DNA from: Fidelibacterota bacterium
GTDB taxonomy: Bacteria > Pseudomonadota > Alphaproteobacteria > Rhodospirillales > Rhodospirillaceae
DNA: 8,687 nucleotides
NCBI GenBank assembly: GCA_947473445.1
Contig: CANJEU010000066.1
Span: 1 to 8,687 of the forward strand
Direction of reading: 5' to 3'
Shown here: positions 7,140 through 8,687 of the stretch, one piece after another
Layout of the letters: the number at the start of each line of letters is the position of its first letter
Position numbering within the stretch: the first letter of the stretch is position 1
Notes under the pieces: model-generated
Seen by the model: the letters and a program-made list of their open reading frames with translations, nothing else
What the model was told of the DNA's origin: nothing
Database searches by the model: none
Translations under genes and position numbers: made by a program

Positions 7140-7538
7140 ATGAAACGCATTCTCATCATCGATGACGACGCCGGCGTCCGGGAATCGTTTCTCGCCGCGC
7201 TAACAGGCCGAAATTACGACCTTGAAGCGGTCGAAAGCGGCCTCGCGGGCCTCGAGTCGGCCTCGAAGCGGCGGCCCGATCTTGTCTTTCTGGATCTCAA
7301 AATGCCGGTCATGAGCGGCGTCGAAGCGTTGCAGCGGCTCCACGATATATGCCCCGGCGTACCGGTCTATATCGTCACGGCCTTCTATGGCGAGTTCCTC
7401 AAGTCGTTGAAGGATGTGCGCAATCGGGGGATCAACTTCGACCTCGCCCGCAAGCCGCTGACGCTTTCGGAGATTCGCGCCATCGCCGACGGCGCCCTTG
7501 AACGCCGTGTCGATACAAACCCGCCCCATCGTCAGTAG
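7140..7538 (+). CDS. Single-domain response regulator (receiver domain only)
   Basis: A 132-residue CheY-like receiver protein with no output domain. It shows the acidic pocket IIDDD (residues 6-10), the phospho-acceptor Asp52 in LDLKMP (51-56), the switch Thr80 in IVTAF, and the conserved Lys105-Pro106. All residues for phosphotransfer are therefore present, and it should act by protein-protein contact or as a phosphorelay intermediate. The Thr-to-Lys spacing is 25 residues, against about 22 in CheY, Spo0F and PhoB, which suggests a small insertion in the segment KDVRNRGINFDLARKP. After the receiver only a short, polar, Pro/Arg-containing tail remains. No histidine kinase is in the window. 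It is followed 60 bases later by kaiB on the same strand, so a shared function is likely. The ribosome binding site is weak and A/G-rich. Confidence 0.93.
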   Translation: MKRILIIDDDAGVRESFLAALTGRNYDLEAVESGLAGLESASKRRPDLVFLDLKMPVMSGVEALQRLHDICPGVPVYIVTAFYGEFLKSLKDVRNRGINFDLARKPLTLSEIRAIADGALERRVDTNPPHRQ

Positions 7539-7555
7539 CCCCCACCCCCACCCTC

Positions 7556-7578
7556 AGGGCCGGCCGCGCGCCGGCCTT
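7556..7578 (+). other. GC-rich hairpin between the response regulator gene and kaiB
   Basis: AGGGCCGGC (7556-7564) pairs with GCCGGCCTT (7570-7578) around a 5-base loop, giving seven G-C pairs plus one G-U and one A-U. No T-run follows, so it is not a standard intrinsic terminator. In the mRNA it would sit just before the kaiB ribosome binding region (AAGGA at 7582-7586). It could protect or process the transcript, or lower kaiB translation. This is inference from position only. Confidence 0.5.
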
Positions 7579-7598
7579 CGCAAGGATGCGAGCTAGAA

Positions 7599-7865
7599 AT
7601 GAACGTTATTAAGTTGAGGCTTTACGTGACCGGACAGACACCAAGCGCCGCGCGCGCCGTCGCCACACTCGATGATGTGCTGAAGGAATTTGAGGGCCGT
7701 ATGGAGGTGGAGGTTATCGACGTTCTCGAGGACCCCATCTCGGCCCTCAACGACGATGTCTATGCGACACCCACCGTGTTCAGGATCTCACCCGAGCCCG
7801 TCAGGCGTCTCTTTGGCGATCTATCGCGCAAAGAAACGATCATCGACGGGCTCGGACTGAGCTGA
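7599..7865 (+). CDS. kaiB: KaiB-family protein (clock protein KaiB homologue)
   Basis: An 88-residue protein that aligns along nearly its whole length with cyanobacterial KaiB: LRLYVTGQTPSAARA (residues 6-20), VEVIDVLEDP (37-46), YATPTVFRI (55-63), PEPVRRLFGDLS (65-76) and DGLGL (83-87). In cyanobacteria KaiB switches to a thioredoxin-like fold, binds the KaiC ATPase ring and helps sequester KaiA. Homologues outside cyanobacteria usually neighbour kaiC and have poorly known roles in stress or timing. Here no kaiC or kaiA is in the window. The protein ends just after the core and lacks the acidic tail of cyanobacterial KaiB (about 102 residues). The ATG has AGGA 12 bases upstream, a long spacing. 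Codon use differs from neighbours: three of seven Arg codons are AGG, and ACA, TTG, CTA and TCA occur. It is probably co-transcribed with the response regulator gene and converges on the TerC gene 14 bases downstream. Confidence 0.92.
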   Translation: MNVIKLRLYVTGQTPSAARAVATLDDVLKEFEGRMEVEVIDVLEDPISALNDDVYATPTVFRISPEPVRRLFGDLSRKETIIDGLGLS

Positions 7866-7879
7866 TCAATGCCGCTCGG

Positions 7880-8653
7880 TCAGGCCGGCCCTGGTCCATC
7901 GCCCGCGTTCTGAAACGCGCCTGCCTCTGCAGCGGCGCGGCGCGCCTCACGCGCCTTCGCCATCAGGTTAAGCGATTCGACGCCGATCGAGAACGCGATG
8001 GCGAAGTAGAGGTATTCGCGCGGGATGTGGAAGTGCGCGGCGTCGGCGATCAGGGCTGTGCCGACCAGAAGCAGGAAGGCCAGCGCCAGCATCTTCACGG
8101 TCGGGTGACGATTGATAAAGCCCGAGACCCCGTTGGCGGCGAACATCATCGTCGCGATCGCGATCACAATGGCGATAATCATGACGGGAAGATTGTCCGT
8201 CATCCCGACCGCGGTGATGATCGAATCAAGCGAGAAGACGAGGTCGAGAATCATGATCGTGCTAATGACGCTGAAATAAGTCGCCGGCGGTCGAGGCTTC
8301 GCGCCCGGCCCATGGCCGCCTTCCACCGACTCGTGGATCTCGATCACACCCTTATAGACAAGGTAGAGACCGCCTAACCCGAGGACGACATCGCGCCAGC
8401 TCAACGCGAAACCGCTGATGGTAACGATCGGTGTTGTCAGAGCCGCGATGAAGGTGAGCGTCGAGAGCAGCGCGATGCGCAGGAACAAGGCCATGAACAG
8501 GCCGATCCGCCGCGCCGACGCCTGCTGGTGCGGCGGCAGACGTGCCGACGTGATCGCCAGAAATACCAGATTATCGATGCCCAGAACGATCTCAAGGACC
8601 GTCAGGGTCGCAAGCGCCGCCCAGGTCTCCGGGTTAAGGAGAAACTCGATCAT
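7880..8653 (-). CDS. TerC family integral membrane protein
   Basis: A 257-residue, very hydrophobic inner-membrane protein with about seven predicted transmembrane segments (near 12-34, 49-71, 86-103, 126-148, 156-175, 187-204 and 213-231). The TerC signature acidic motifs lie in membrane segments: EIVLGIDNLVF (21-31, with Glu21 and Asp27) and ILDLVFSLDS (135-144, with Asp137 and Asp143). Several TerC proteins have been linked to manganese export or metal loading of exported enzymes, and others to tellurite resistance; which applies here cannot be said. There is no CBS or CorC-like domain after the membrane part, so this is the short form, and it ends in an Ala/Gly/Pro-rich tail. An AGGGAAG ribosome binding sequence lies roughly 10 bases before the ATG. 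Any promoter or metal-responsive leader would be beyond the right edge, since only 34 bases remain. It converges on kaiB. Confidence 0.93.
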   Translation of the reverse strand: MIEFLLNPETWAALATLTVLEIVLGIDNLVFLAITSARLPPHQQASARRIGLFMALFLRIALLSTLTFIAALTTPIVTISGFALSWRDVVLGLGGLYLVYKGVIEIHESVEGGHGPGAKPRPPATYFSVISTIMILDLVFSLDSIITAVGMTDNLPVMIIAIVIAIATMMFAANGVSGFINRHPTVKMLALAFLLLVGTALIADAAHFHIPREYLYFAIAFSIGVESLNLMAKAREARRAAAEAGAFQNAGDGPGPA

Positions 8654-8687
8654 TGGCCGACACTTCCCTTCTTCGCTTCGCGAGCCC

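Noticed and set aside
7539..7553. C-tract (C5-A-C5-A-C3) that would be G-rich on the other strand, as a possible G-quadruplex.
   Set aside because: Only three G-runs are present, so a standard four-tract quadruplex does not form. It is more likely a low-complexity spacer.
7599..7865. The small protein as a general thioredoxin or glutaredoxin.
   Set aside because: There is no CxxC or other Cys, and the ATPT, PVRR and GDLS motifs are those of KaiB.
7866..7879. A terminator between the converging kaiB and TerC genes.
   Set aside because: The gap is only 14 bases and contains no hairpin or T-run.

Overview
This window is GC-rich, gene-dense DNA that reads as an alphaproteobacterial chromosome. 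The main clue is a surA-pdxA-rsmA run converging on a yicC-gmk run, an arrangement I recall from many Alphaproteobacteria. The lineage call is inference from gene order and protein flavour; nothing here fixes a genus. No rRNA, tRNA, CRISPR array, insertion sequence or phage gene was seen.

Left part (1-2128, plus strand): the 3' end of a SurA-type periplasmic chaperone gene, then pdxA (vitamin B6 synthesis) and rsmA/ksgA (16S rRNA dimethylation). The three are tightly packed, and pdxA and rsmA share an ATGA overlap. Middle part (4714-2125, minus strand): yicC (endoribonuclease family), gmk (guanylate kinase) and an adenine/adenosine deaminase form a compact operon. Its last gene overlaps the end of rsmA tail to tail by 4 bases. 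A low-confidence promoter lies just upstream of yicC.

Next (6938-4851, minus strand) is a 695-residue PAS-PAS-GGDEF-EAL protein for c-di-GMP turnover. It has a degenerate GGDDF motif, a kept RxxD inhibitory site and a complete-looking EAL site. It ends at a strong rho-independent terminator (12-bp perfect stem followed by six Ts).

Right part: a 201-bp divergent spacer with small repeats separates the c-di-GMP gene from a plus-strand pair. The pair is a stand-alone receiver-domain response regulator (7140-7538) and a KaiB homologue (7599-7865). No kaiC lies beside them. A TerC-family membrane protein gene (8653-7880, minus strand) converges on kaiB.

The left and middle blocks are ordinary housekeeping genes. 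The least ordinary part is the receiver-KaiB pair next to a PAS/GGDEF/EAL gene: a KaiB without a neighbouring KaiC, with codon use unlike its neighbours and changes in the C-terminal fold-switching segment. It may be a signalling module built around KaiB instead of a textbook clock. That is a hypothesis.
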